Assembly (NCBI GenBank): GCA_013286325.1
Contig: JABDFZ010000019.1
Coordinates: forward strand, 1 to 37,814
Direction: 5' to 3'
Origin: Bacteroidota bacterium
GTDB taxonomy: Bacteria; Bacteroidota; Bacteroidia; Sphingobacteriales; Sphingobacteriaceae
Length of the DNA stretch: 37,814 bases
This document shows positions 1 through 9,106 of this stretch, one piece after another (position 1 is the stretch's first letter; each line of letters opens with the position of its first letter). The position numbers and the translations under genes were made by a program. The notes under the pieces are model-generated. The model was not told the DNA's origin. It searched no databases and saw only the letters and a list, made by a program, of their open reading frames with translations.

Positions 1-315
1 AATGTTTCGTCGGCAAACCTGTTTGTCAGTGATAATGGTACTAAGTTGCGGTTCCAGATATCGGCGAATCGTTTTTTAAGCAAAATGGTTCGTATAATAA
101 CAGGGCGGTTATTGGATATTGGTGAAGGCCGGATGAGTGTTGATGAATTTGAACATTATCTGATCAGTAAAGAAACGCCAAAGATCATTATACCTGCTTA
201 TCCACAAGGGCTTTATCTTTCAAAGGTTACTTATCCTTACCTCGATCTCCCACCCGCCACAACGTTTACAGCTATGTTTCAGAGCGATATTAATGCCAGC
301 TGGCAGCCTGTTTAA
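1..315 (+). CDS. truA: tRNA pseudouridine synthase A, C-terminal fragment
   Basis: The reading frame is open from base 1 to a stop at 315, so this is the 3' end of a gene that begins outside the window. About 104 residues are visible. They include the block ANRFLSKMVRIITGRLLDIG and the ending motif PQGLYLSKVTYP, both characteristic of the C-terminal half of TruA. TruA converts uridines 38-40 in the tRNA anticodon arm to pseudouridine. The catalytic Asp lies in the N-terminal part and cannot be seen here. A TTG at 46 is internal and is not a start. Identification rests on recognised family motifs only. Confidence 0.88.
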   Translation, partial: NVSSANLFVSDNGTKLRFQISANRFLSKMVRIITGRLLDIGEGRMSVDEFEHYLISKETPKIIIPAYPQGLYLSKVTYPYLDLPPATTFTAMFQSDINASWQPV

Positions 316-369
316 TGGTTATAAACTAAATCATTACAGTAAATACCTGAAAATAAGCTATAAAAAGGG

Positions 370-377
370 TAATTTTG
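370..377 (+). promoter_or_regulatory. Bacteroidota-type -7 promoter element for the helicase-like gene
   Basis: TAATTTTG at 370-377 matches the Bacteroidota -7 consensus TAnnTTTG exactly. A CTG at 347-349 is close to where the weak -33 TTG would sit. Transcription would start near 384, leaving a leader of about 23 bases before the ATG at 407. This is consensus matching by eye. Confidence 0.45.
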
Positions 378-406
378 CACTCCCTTAGGATTTTTAACAT
401 TACAGG

Positions 407-1717
407 ATGGCGTGGTCAGAAAAATTAAAGCTTAATAAACAACTAATCAGGACGGTAACCGAAGCCGGCTACATATCTCCTAAAGAGATCCAGCAGAAAA
501 CACTGGCGCGTATTTATGGCGGGCAGGATGTAATTGCTGTTGGGCCGGAGGGCTGTGGTAAAACTACCACATATATTTTAGCTGTTTTAAACCGGATAAA
601 ATATAACCCGGAAGGTGTTCCGCTTGTTTTGATACTTGTGCCGACCAAAGAAGCTGTGCTGGAAGTTATTGGCAGGATTGAGGAGTTCGGCAAGAATAAA
701 CAAATGGCTGTAGTTGGCTTGTACGCTGCAACTGGTACTGAAGCACAAATGGATGCACTGGCTGATGGAGCAGATATTGTAGTTGCCACTCCTGACAGAG
801 CCCGGGCCATCTATTTAAAACTTGGCCTCAACCTTAATAAAATTGAGCTTTTAATTGTTGATGATGCCGATGCGATTGTTAAACAGGGTTTGCAATTGCC
901 TGTTGTTGAATTAGCAAACAGCATAACCAAATGCCAGCACCTTGTATTTACCGAAGTGGTGCATGACAGGCTGAACAAAATGATCAGTCCATTTATGCAA
1001 TCAGCTACTACAGTTGAGGTTGAAGAAATTAATGATAGCAAGGTTGAAACGCTTCCTCAATTATTATATCACGTTCCTAACTTTATTACCAAGCTAAACC
1101 TGCTGAATTTATTTATGCAGGATAGCGAGTTATTCACAAAAACTGTTGTATTTGTAAACACGCGCCATACTGCTGAAAAGATTTACAAGAGCTTGCAAAA
1201 CAGGCAAAAAAATTCGGTGAGTGTATTAAATCCATGGTCGATAGAGTTGAGTGGGGTTAAGGACATTACTGATCTTAAAGTATCTCCTGAATTAAGGATA
1301 TTGATTATCGCTAATGAAAACAAGGAAACTATTGATCTGAGCTATATCCCTTTCATCATCCATTTTGATTTACCGGAAGAAAAAGAAATTTTTATAGACC
1401 GGGTAACCAGGAATCTAACAGGAGTTGACGAGGAAACACTGGCTATTACATTTACTACGGATCTGGAGCTTACTTTGGTAAAAAGGATTGAACAAGCCAT
1501 CGGTCAAAAAATACCTGTTGGAGAATTACCCGAAGAACTGGTTATTGAGCTGGACAAAAAAGAAGCTGAACCACAGGAAAAGAAACCAGTAAAAAGTAAA
1601 GTAACTGCGCCTGTTGCAGGTGAGGCTTTTCATCAGAAAAAGCCTGAGAATGCCAAGACCTACAACTACAGTTCGGGTGTTAAGGCTAAAATGAATAAGA
1701 AAAAGAAGCACGGGTAA
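407..1717 (+). CDS. DEAD-box-like RNA helicase with degenerate motifs
   Basis: The 436-residue protein has the layout of a DEAD-box RNA helicase: a Q-motif-like region (GYISPKEIQQ, about 21-30), Walker A GPEGCGKT (46-53), motif Ia VPTKEA, motif Ib TPDRA and a second RecA-like domain starting KTVVFVNTRHTAEKIY (about 245-260). Several catalytic motifs are altered. DEAD is DDAD (152-155), SAT is replaced by TEV (182-184), motif V TD is replaced by AN (about 302-303), and HRIGRTGR is DRVTRNLTG (331-339). The last 50 or so residues are Lys-rich, typical of an RNA-binding tail. It may bind ATP and RNA but unwind poorly. It appears monocistronic, with hairpins after the stop. Confidence 0.75.
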   Translation: MAWSEKLKLNKQLIRTVTEAGYISPKEIQQKTLARIYGGQDVIAVGPEGCGKTTTYILAVLNRIKYNPEGVPLVLILVPTKEAVLEVIGRIEEFGKNKQMAVVGLYAATGTEAQMDALADGADIVVATPDRARAIYLKLGLNLNKIELLIVDDADAIVKQGLQLPVVELANSITKCQHLVFTEVVHDRLNKMISPFMQSATTVEVEEINDSKVETLPQLLYHVPNFITKLNLLNLFMQDSELFTKTVVFVNTRHTAEKIYKSLQNRQKNSVSVLNPWSIELSGVKDITDLKVSPELRILIIANENKETIDLSYIPFIIHFDLPEEKEIFIDRVTRNLTGVDEETLAITFTTDLELTLVKRIEQAIGQKIPVGELPEELVIELDKKEAEPQEKKPVKSKVTAPVAGEAFHQKKPENAKTYNYSSGVKAKMNKKKKHG

Positions 1718-1732
1718 AACGTGAAACCTCAA

Positions 1733-1759
1733 CTTTCCCTTTCCAAAGGAAAGAGAAAG
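1733..1759 (+). terminator. Hairpin just after the helicase stop
   Basis: The arms at 1733-1744 and 1748-1759 pair over 12 positions with one mismatch and a 3-base loop. The hairpin starts 16 bases after the helicase stop codon. It could be a terminator or 3' stabilising hairpin, but no strong T-run follows. Confidence 0.4.
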
Positions 1760-1772
1760 ATTATATATAACA

Positions 1773-1806
1773 AAAAGAGATGGCCCGATAACAGGTCATC
1801 TCTTTT
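1773..1806. terminator. Bidirectional terminator between helicase gene and katG
   Basis: Arms 1773-1782 and 1797-1806 are perfectly complementary, and three inner pairs (one G-U) extend the stem to 13 pairs around an 8-base loop. The outer stem is A-rich on one side and T-rich on the other, so it can work on both strands. It sits between convergent genes, as expected for a shared terminator. Confidence 0.75.
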
Positions 1807-1825
1807 GTTTATAATACTATTGATA

Positions 1826-4355
<2,530 letters not shown>

Positions 4356-4574
4356 TTAATTGATCTTGCTATTCAGATACAAATCTTCCACCTTTTTGCG
4401 GGCCCAGGGGGTTTTACGCAGGAAGGTGAGGCTTGATTTTATGCTGGGGTTATCTAAAAAACAGTTGATACGGATGAGATAGCCTAATTCGGGCCAGCCA
4501 TAGTGAGCAACCAATTCGCTCAGGATAGTTTCTAAAGTTTTACCGTGGAGCGGGTTATTGGCCTGTTGCTGCAT
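4356..4574 (-). CDS. VF530-like (DUF2132) small DNA-binding protein
   Basis: A 72-residue protein with the hallmark pattern of the VF530/DUF2132 family: [20 protein letters not shown] near the N-terminus, a Cys-Phe segment, then [20 protein letters not shown]. The Vibrio fischeri member has a structure with double-stranded-DNA-binding character; the role is unknown. I chose the ATG at 4574 because the longer frame to 4610 begins inside the terminator hairpin at 4594-4625, and because family members start just before NNPLHG. It lies downstream of the ArsR/AHSA1 operon on the same strand but is separated from it by that terminator. Confidence 0.8.
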   Translation of the reverse strand: MQQQANNPLHGKTLETILSELVAHYGWPELGYLIRINCFLDNPSIKSSLTFLRKTPWARKKVEDLYLNSKIN

Positions 4575-4593
4575 GGCTGCAAAATTAGCAAAA

Positions 4594-4625
4594 TACAGAC
4601 GCCCCAACAAATCGGGGCGTCTGTA
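4594..4625 (-). terminator. Terminator of the ArsR-AHSA1 operon
   Basis: A perfect 12-pair GC-rich stem (4594-4605 with 4614-4625) with an 8-base loop begins 9 bases past the stop of the last AHSA1 gene. In the minus-strand direction it is followed by a T-rich stretch (TTTTGCTAATTTT). This is a clear intrinsic terminator. Confidence 0.88.
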
Positions 4626-4634
4626 CCAAAAATA

Positions 4635-5063
4635 TTAACTTTTTTCCACGTATCCGGCAAGCGATGTCCCAACAATATGTGTCCATCCTTTGGTAAAGCT
4701 TTCCCTTGCAAAATCTTTGTTGTTCTGAGGAAAGGTTTCAAGGCCCCTATGCGTTAATTTTACCCGTGTTTTATCACCTTCAGCAAATACTTCCCAGGTT
4801 ACAAACGACTCCCCCGGATAATTGTCGTATTGCCAGCTATGGGTAAGTTTTTTACCGGAAACAACTTCAGTTACTTTACAAAGATGCAGGTATTGCTGTT
4901 CTTTCGATCCGCCATAGAAGCTGAACTCAAAACCAATCTCGGGTTTAAATTCTTCCAGTTTAAAATACCATTCCTTCATTTTGTCTTTATCCGTAATGGC
5001 CTGCCAAACCCTGTCGGCTGGTGCATTGTAAGTTCGCTCGATTACAAAAGGTACTGTTTCCAT
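4635..5063 (-). CDS. AHSA1-family SRPBCC domain protein (distal copy)
   Basis: A 142-residue single-domain protein of the SRPBCC superfamily, AHSA1 (activator of Hsp90 ATPase 1-like) group. Typical features are the opening FVIERTYNAPADRVWQAITD, the WYF segment, and the closing GWTHIVGTSLAGYVE helix. SRPBCC proteins have a deep hydrophobic ligand pocket; the ligand is unknown. It is a paralogue of the gene immediately upstream (17-base gap), sharing NAPAxRVWxAxTD, and is the last gene of an ArsR-led operon. The AHSA1 plus ArsR arrangement is common in soil bacteria, but its function is not established. Confidence 0.88.
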   Translation of the reverse strand: METVPFVIERTYNAPADRVWQAITDKDKMKEWYFKLEEFKPEIGFEFSFYGGSKEQQYLHLCKVTEVVSGKKLTHSWQYDNYPGESFVTWEVFAEGDKTRVKLTHRGLETFPQNNKDFARESFTKGWTHIVGTSLAGYVEKS

Positions 5064-5080
5064 ATACTAAATTTATTATT

Positions 5081-5524
5081 TTATATTTCCGTTTCCTGTT
5101 CAACAAACTCTTTTAAGGCTGTCCCAATAAATTGGGTCCAACCTTCAACAAAATTATTTCTTCCCAAATCAGGATCATTATCTCTATTAAAGGCTTCCAG
5201 ATTGGAATGTGTAACAACAATTTTGGTTTTTTCTGCACTGGCAAATAGTTCAAAACTTACCAGGGAACTTTCGTCATAACCCCCAAATTTCCATTCGTAA
5301 CTAATCTTTTTACCAGGAACAGCTTCAGTTATTTTCCAGATATGAAGAAAGTTTCTTCCATTGTGCGGAACATTAAACTCTGTTTCAAAACCAACTTCAG
5401 GTTCAAATTCAACAAGCTGGGGGAAATACCACTGGCGCATTTTTTCAACGTCTGTTAATGCATGCCATACTCTTTCGGCAGGAGCATTGTAGATACGTTC
5501 AACTATAACTGGTTCACTTTTCAT
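5081..5524 (-). CDS. AHSA1-family SRPBCC domain protein (proximal copy)
   Basis: A 147-residue SRPBCC/AHSA1 protein, clearly homologous to its downstream neighbour: it opens with VIVERIYNAPAERVWHALTD and ends with GWTQFIGTALKEFVE. It begins 9 bases after the ArsR stop codon, so translation is probably coupled. The two copies differ in the mid-protein strands lining the pocket, suggesting different ligands or a heterodimer; that is inference. No signal peptide, so it should be cytoplasmic. Confidence 0.88.
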   Translation of the reverse strand: MKSEPVIVERIYNAPAERVWHALTDVEKMRQWYFPQLVEFEPEVGFETEFNVPHNGRNFLHIWKITEAVPGKKISYEWKFGGYDESSLVSFELFASAEKTKIVVTHSNLEAFNRDNDPDLGRNNFVEGWTQFIGTALKEFVEQETEI

Positions 5525-5533
5525 AAATCGGGT

Positions 5534-5860
5534 TTAAATATTATTGTCTGTGTTGGTTTCCTTATCTAAAAAATCACCTAATGCATCTAATTTCTGTGTC
5601 CAGAATGAGCGGTATTGTTCAACCCAGTTAGATACTTCATTAAGTTTTTTAAAGTCGGCCTCACAATACCTGTCTCTCCCCTGCTTTTTGATGACAAGCA
5701 AGCCGCATTGGGTTAAAATTTTTATATGCTTTGAGACGGCGGGGCGGCTGATATCAAAATTATCCGCAACAGCATTAAGGTTTAATGACCGGTGTGCTAT
5801 TAATCCTATTATTTCCCTTCTTGTAGGGTCGGCAATCGCCTGAAAAACATCTCTTCGCAT
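5534..5860 (-). CDS. ArsR-family transcriptional repressor
   Basis: A 108-residue winged-helix protein that opens MRRDVFQAIADPTRREIIGL, a classic ArsR start, followed by the recognition helix ISRPAVSKHIKILTQCGLL. The usual metal-binding Cys pairs are absent, so a metal sensor is unlikely. A longer frame begins with ATG at 5902, but that start lies inside the promoter/operator (5875-5922), upstream of the predicted transcription start near 5885, so I use 5860. It leads an operon with two AHSA1 proteins and probably represses itself through the twin operator upstream. Confidence 0.88.
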   Translation of the reverse strand: MRRDVFQAIADPTRREIIGLIAHRSLNLNAVADNFDISRPAVSKHIKILTQCGLLVIKKQGRDRYCEADFKKLNEVSNWVEQYRSFWTQKLDALGDFLDKETNTDNNI

Positions 5861-5874
5861 AAATTCTAAAGTAT

Positions 5875-5922
5875 ATGAAACCTTTCGGTTACAAGTATAC
5901 ATGAAACCTTTTGGTTACACAA
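5875..5922 (-). promoter_or_regulatory. Promoter with twin ArsR-type operators
   Basis: Two 19-base direct repeats at 5875-5893 and 5901-5919 differ at one position. Each contains a palindromic core AACC-N4-GGTT. On the minus strand a TTG at 5922-5920 and TATACTTG at 5899-5892 form a -33/-7 pair spaced by 20 bases. The distal repeat fills that spacer and the proximal one overlaps the -7 element and start point. Binding at either would block RNA polymerase, which points to autorepression by the ArsR protein. Confidence 0.7.
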
Positions 5923-5953
5923 ATTAAATTTGAAAATAAGGAGAGACGGCATA

Positions 5954-5985
5954 AAAAAGGAGAACACTTATTTGCTCTCCTTTTT
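5954..5985 (-). terminator. Terminator of the DUF3052-OmdA gene
   Basis: Arms 5954-5963 and 5976-5985 form a perfect 10-pair stem with a 12-base loop, bordered by A on one side and T on the other. On the minus strand it lies 16 bases past the stop at 6002 and runs into a T tract. It also insulates the ArsR promoter. Confidence 0.75.
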
Positions 5986-6001
5986 AAACTTGTGTTTGTT
6001 T

Positions 6002-6664
6002 TTATTTTTCCGACGGATTCTTTTTTCCAGCCTGTAGTTTTTCAACCAATTTTCCTAAACGTTCGTTTCTGGTCTTTTCCTGCTTTGCAGATAAGATCCA
6101 GACTACATATTCCTTTCGGTTACTGTATGACAATGAATGGTAAAAAGCCATTGCTGTTGGATGACTTGCCAGCGCCTGCTCAACATCGTGAGGCAACTTA
6201 ACTTGTTTATTATCTACATCAATATAATCGGCATATTCATTATTTCCCTTTATTGCCTCATTTCTTGAATCTGAAACTTTTGCCTGCTCAACAGGACGAA
6301 AACGTAAGGCTGTCCATGTATCATCGATAGATGCGGATGAAACGACCCGTAAACCGTATTTACCTGGTTCGTCCCAGCTATCCATCATCTCCAGGTCTGA
6401 TTTAATGCCTGAGCTTTTTTTCGGGTAACAGATCCAGAAAACGGCATCCGGTTTCAAAACGGGGATTATGATTTTTAAGCTTCCGGTAAGATCAGCACGG
6501 TTTAATACATATAACTGCACCCCATCAAAAAGGCCTTCAGCATTAAATTTAATCTCAACGCCCTCTGGCAGCGGTTCGAGTGTTGCCAGGTAATTGTCAG
6601 GAGCATTATAAAGCAGCCAGCTTTTCCCTGGCTTCATCTGTAGTTTGTTTGTTAAGCTGTTCAT
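6002..6664 (-). CDS. DUF3052-like plus YdeI/OmdA domain protein
   Basis: A 220-residue protein with two recognisable parts. The N-terminal half (about 1-125) resembles DUF3052: SWLLYNAPDNYLATLEPLPE, then FWICYPKKSSGIKSDLE, then a DDTWTALRFRP ending. The C-terminal part (about 140-215) is the YdeI/OmpD-associated (OmdA) domain: VKLPHDVEQALASHPTAMAF, then LSYSNRKEYVVWILSAKQEK, TRNERLGKLVEKLQ and a Lys-rich tail. OmdA-type domains have been linked to bacteriocin or stress tolerance, but the biochemical function is not known. No signal peptide. It is transcribed divergently from the HAD gene at 6784 and ends at its own terminator. Confidence 0.8.
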   Translation of the reverse strand: MNSLTNKLQMKPGKSWLLYNAPDNYLATLEPLPEGVEIKFNAEGLFDGVQLYVLNRADLTGSLKIIIPVLKPDAVFWICYPKKSSGIKSDLEMMDSWDEPGKYGLRVVSSASIDDTWTALRFRPVEQAKVSDSRNEAIKGNNEYADYIDVDNKQVKLPHDVEQALASHPTAMAFYHSLSYSNRKEYVVWILSAKQEKTRNERLGKLVEKLQAGKKNPSEK

Positions 6665-6702
6665 TATTGATAGTTAACGGTTCGTGGCCATTTTAAATGG
6701 TA

Positions 6703-6727
6703 GTTTGTATCTTTACAAACAAAATTA
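6703..6727. promoter_or_regulatory. Divergent promoter region with 18-base palindrome
   Basis: A perfect palindrome, GTTTGTA-TCTT-TACAAAC, spans 6703-6720. Next to it at 6727-6720 the minus strand reads TAATTTTG, an exact TAnnTTTG -7 element for the DUF3052-OmdA gene. On the plus strand TATCTTTA (about 6708-6715) inside the palindrome is a near match for the HAD gene. The palindrome could be an operator controlling both directions. Confidence 0.4.
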
Positions 6728-6783
6728 AAAGTTTGTAGCAATAAAACTGTATAAGCTATGAACTCTTAACTACGAACTAACAA

Positions 6784-7392
6784 ATGAAATATTCGGACAT
6801 AGATAGTCGCAAAAAGGCATTTATATTTGAGCTGGACAATGTACTTTATCCTGAGAAAGATTATTTATTCCAGGTTTATTACTTATTTGCCAGCCTTTTA
6901 GAATATACAGAACATATTGATGCAAAAGAAGCAACTGACCTGCTTATTAATACGTATGTAAATGAAGGAAAGGAGTTTGCGTTCGACCGTTTAAAAGAGA
7001 AATTTAATATTGCTGAAAAGCACAGAGCAAATTTAAATAACCTTTTAGCAACTGCCAAGCTACCTTTAAAGTTGCTTTTGTATAAGAACATGCTCGATCT
7101 GTTGCAGGAAATTGTGATCGACCGCAAAAAAATATTTATTGTAACCAATGGTAATACCGGGCAACAATTAAATAAAATTAAACAGACTGAATGGCATGGG
7201 CTCGAACAATATTTAATTGCTTATTTTACAAGTGAAAGTGTGCCAAAACCCGAGCCAGATGTTATTGATTTATTAATAAAAGATCATAACTTGCAAAGGC
7301 GGGATATTGTAATGATAGAGAACGGTGAGGCTGACAGAATTTGTGCTGAAGCAAGCGGCATTGATTACGTTAGTGTTAACGAATTTTTATAG
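6784..7392 (+). CDS. HAD-superfamily protein lacking the nucleophile Asp
   Basis: A 202-residue protein with the fold pattern of a HAD (haloacid dehalogenase-like) phosphatase with an alpha-helical cap. Motif I reads FIFELDNVLYPEKDY, so the catalytic nucleophile Asp is Glu16, while the second Asp (Asp18) is kept. Motif II FIVTNG and the motif III Lys in KPEPD are present. Motif IV reads VMIENGEAD instead of the usual VGDxxxxD, so metal-binding acids are altered too. Known HAD phosphatases need the first Asp for phospho-enzyme formation, so this is probably a pseudo-enzyme or uses different chemistry. The rest is intact, with no stop or frameshift, so it is not a decayed gene. Confidence 0.8.
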   Translation: MKYSDIDSRKKAFIFELDNVLYPEKDYLFQVYYLFASLLEYTEHIDAKEATDLLINTYVNEGKEFAFDRLKEKFNIAEKHRANLNNLLATAKLPLKLLLYKNMLDLLQEIVIDRKKIFIVTNGNTGQQLNKIKQTEWHGLEQYLIAYFTSESVPKPEPDVIDLLIKDHNLQRRDIVMIENGEADRICAEASGIDYVSVNEFL

Positions 7393-7463
7393 TCAAAACC
7401 ATAACATAGTTGGTTTATTTCCGTTTAATAAGCTATTTAGAAGAATCTATTAAAACCCCTTAT

Positions 7464-9020
7464 ATGAAAAAAATATTTTACTTAGTAATCATACTAGCCG
7501 CAGGTATCATTTCTTCCTGTTCAAAAGATAAAAAGCCTACGACAGGGGGTGGCGGTACCGGGCCTTCGAAAGATGGAACTACATTACAGCTGATGCAGGA
7601 TTCTATTTATTTGTATGCCAAGGAAGATTATTTATGGTTTGACCAATTACCAAGCTATGGTACAGTTAACCCGCGTTCATTTACTGCAAGCGACCCTTTT
7701 ACCGCCATGCAAAATGAAATGGATGCCATATCGCAATATGCAATAAACCCAAGTACAAATAAACCTTACGAATACTATGCCCCACATCCGGGTATAGCTA
7801 AATATTCGTTTATTGACGACGGAACAGAAGGCGGCGCGTTAAACGGAACTAAAGGTGATTTTGGGTTTGACTATAACTATAATTTAGTTGATGACATCCG
7901 GGTTGTTTATGTATATCCGGGCTCTCCGGCTGATGTAGCTGGCCTTAAACGTGGTTATGAGATCACCAGTATAAATGACGACAGTGATATATCGTACGAC
8001 GGGCTATTCTCTGATGGCACCAAATCAGGAACCGGGACCAGCGCTCATAATAACTATGTGTACAATTCCATTTTTAACAGCGGCACCATAAAGCTAACAT
8101 TGAAAAAACCCGACGGTACTTCATTCACCGTAAGCTTTGCAACAACAAATTATACTGTTAATCCTGTGCTAAAAGAAACCGTTTTAGATTTAGGGAATGG
8201 AAAAAAACTTGGTTACCTGGTTTTTAACAGTTTCACATCTGATGCCAACGCTGATCCTAAGCTTGATGCCGCCTTTCAGGATTTTGCCAACCAGGGAATA
8301 ACTGAGCTTGCTGTCGATCTGCGTTATAACGGTGGAGGATTTGTTTCAACTGCCGAATATATTGATAATTATATAGTGCCGCCATCAAAAACAGGTACAC
8401 TTATGTATACTTATTTTTACAACAGTAACTTACAGAATGATATTTACCCTTTGCTGAGTAAAAAATATAATATCAGCAAAGGCGATTTTAAGCCTGTGAA
8501 TAACCAGGTTGGTTTTGTTAAAAAAGGCTCGCTAAATCTTAGCCGGGTGTTTTTCATAATTACCGGCGGAACAGCATCAGCAAGCGAGCTGACGATAAAC
8601 AATTTAAGGCCAGAAATGGATGTTGAATTAGTTGGAGAAACCAGTTATGGAAAACCTGTTGGTTTCTTTAATATCGACTTTGGTCAATACACTATGTATA
8701 CACCCGAGTTTTCAACCAAAAACTCGTCAAACCAAGGCGATTATTATGCTGGTATGACCCCGAACGCAAACGGCTACAATGGTGTAAATGATCTTGATGA
8801 TTATACAAAGGATTTTGGCGACCCTACCGAGGGCTTGCTGGCACATATTGTAAACAAGGTAAAATTAGGCACCTTTGATATACCAGGTAAAGTAATACAA
8901 AGCCTTTCTTCCAACCCGAAAGCTTTTTCGTTAGCAATGTCTCGTGATAAGAGCATGGCCCTGAATAAAAACAAATTTACCGGTATGGTGAATAACAAAA
9001 AATTAAAACATAGGAGGTAA
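7464..9020 (+). CDS. S41 family C-terminal processing peptidase, lipoprotein
   Basis: A 518-residue serine peptidase related to CtpA/Tsp. The start is placed at ATG 7464 because it gives a lipoprotein signal (MKKIFYLVIILAAGIISSC, Cys19); the upstream start at 7410 would bury it. A Gly-rich linker follows. A PDZ-like region (about 130-215) includes VYPGSPADVAGLKRGYEITS. The catalytic core follows: LAVDLRYNGGGFVS, nucleophile Ser372 in GGTASASE, and Lys397 in ETSYGKPVG. The 25-residue Ser-Lys spacing equals that of E. coli Tsp. It should sit at the outer membrane facing the periplasm or surface and cleave protein C-termini. It is monocistronic. Confidence 0.92.
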   Translation: MKKIFYLVIILAAGIISSCSKDKKPTTGGGGTGPSKDGTTLQLMQDSIYLYAKEDYLWFDQLPSYGTVNPRSFTASDPFTAMQNEMDAISQYAINPSTNKPYEYYAPHPGIAKYSFIDDGTEGGALNGTKGDFGFDYNYNLVDDIRVVYVYPGSPADVAGLKRGYEITSINDDSDISYDGLFSDGTKSGTGTSAHNNYVYNSIFNSGTIKLTLKKPDGTSFTVSFATTNYTVNPVLKETVLDLGNGKKLGYLVFNSFTSDANADPKLDAAFQDFANQGITELAVDLRYNGGGFVSTAEYIDNYIVPPSKTGTLMYTYFYNSNLQNDIYPLLSKKYNISKGDFKPVNNQVGFVKKGSLNLSRVFFIITGGTASASELTINNLRPEMDVELVGETSYGKPVGFFNIDFGQYTMYTPEFSTKNSSNQGDYYAGMTPNANGYNGVNDLDDYTKDFGDPTEGLLAHIVNKVKLGTFDIPGKVIQSLSSNPKAFSLAMSRDKSMALNKNKFTGMVNNKKLKHRR

Positions 9021-9026
9021 GATTAA

Positions 9027-9099
9027 AGCTGAAAGGCGAAAGCAAAAAGCCGGAAGTTAAAGCGAATGTAGCTCTAACTTTCGGCTTTCTGCTTTTAGC
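9027..9099. terminator. Nested bidirectional hairpin between S41 gene and smc
   Basis: The inner stem pairs about 9047-9062 with 9071-9087 (AAGCCGGAAGTTA against TAACTTTCGGCTT, one mismatch). Outer words AGCTGAAAG near 9028 and CTTTTAGCT near 9092 also pair imperfectly. It fills the 86-base gap between convergent genes and probably ends both transcripts. Confidence 0.65.
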
Positions 9100-9106
9100 T
9101 ATATCT

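Noticed and set aside
5861-5902. Longer start for the ArsR protein at 5902
   Set aside because: The extension would be translated from the operator and promoter, upstream of the predicted transcription start, and does not match ArsR N-termini.
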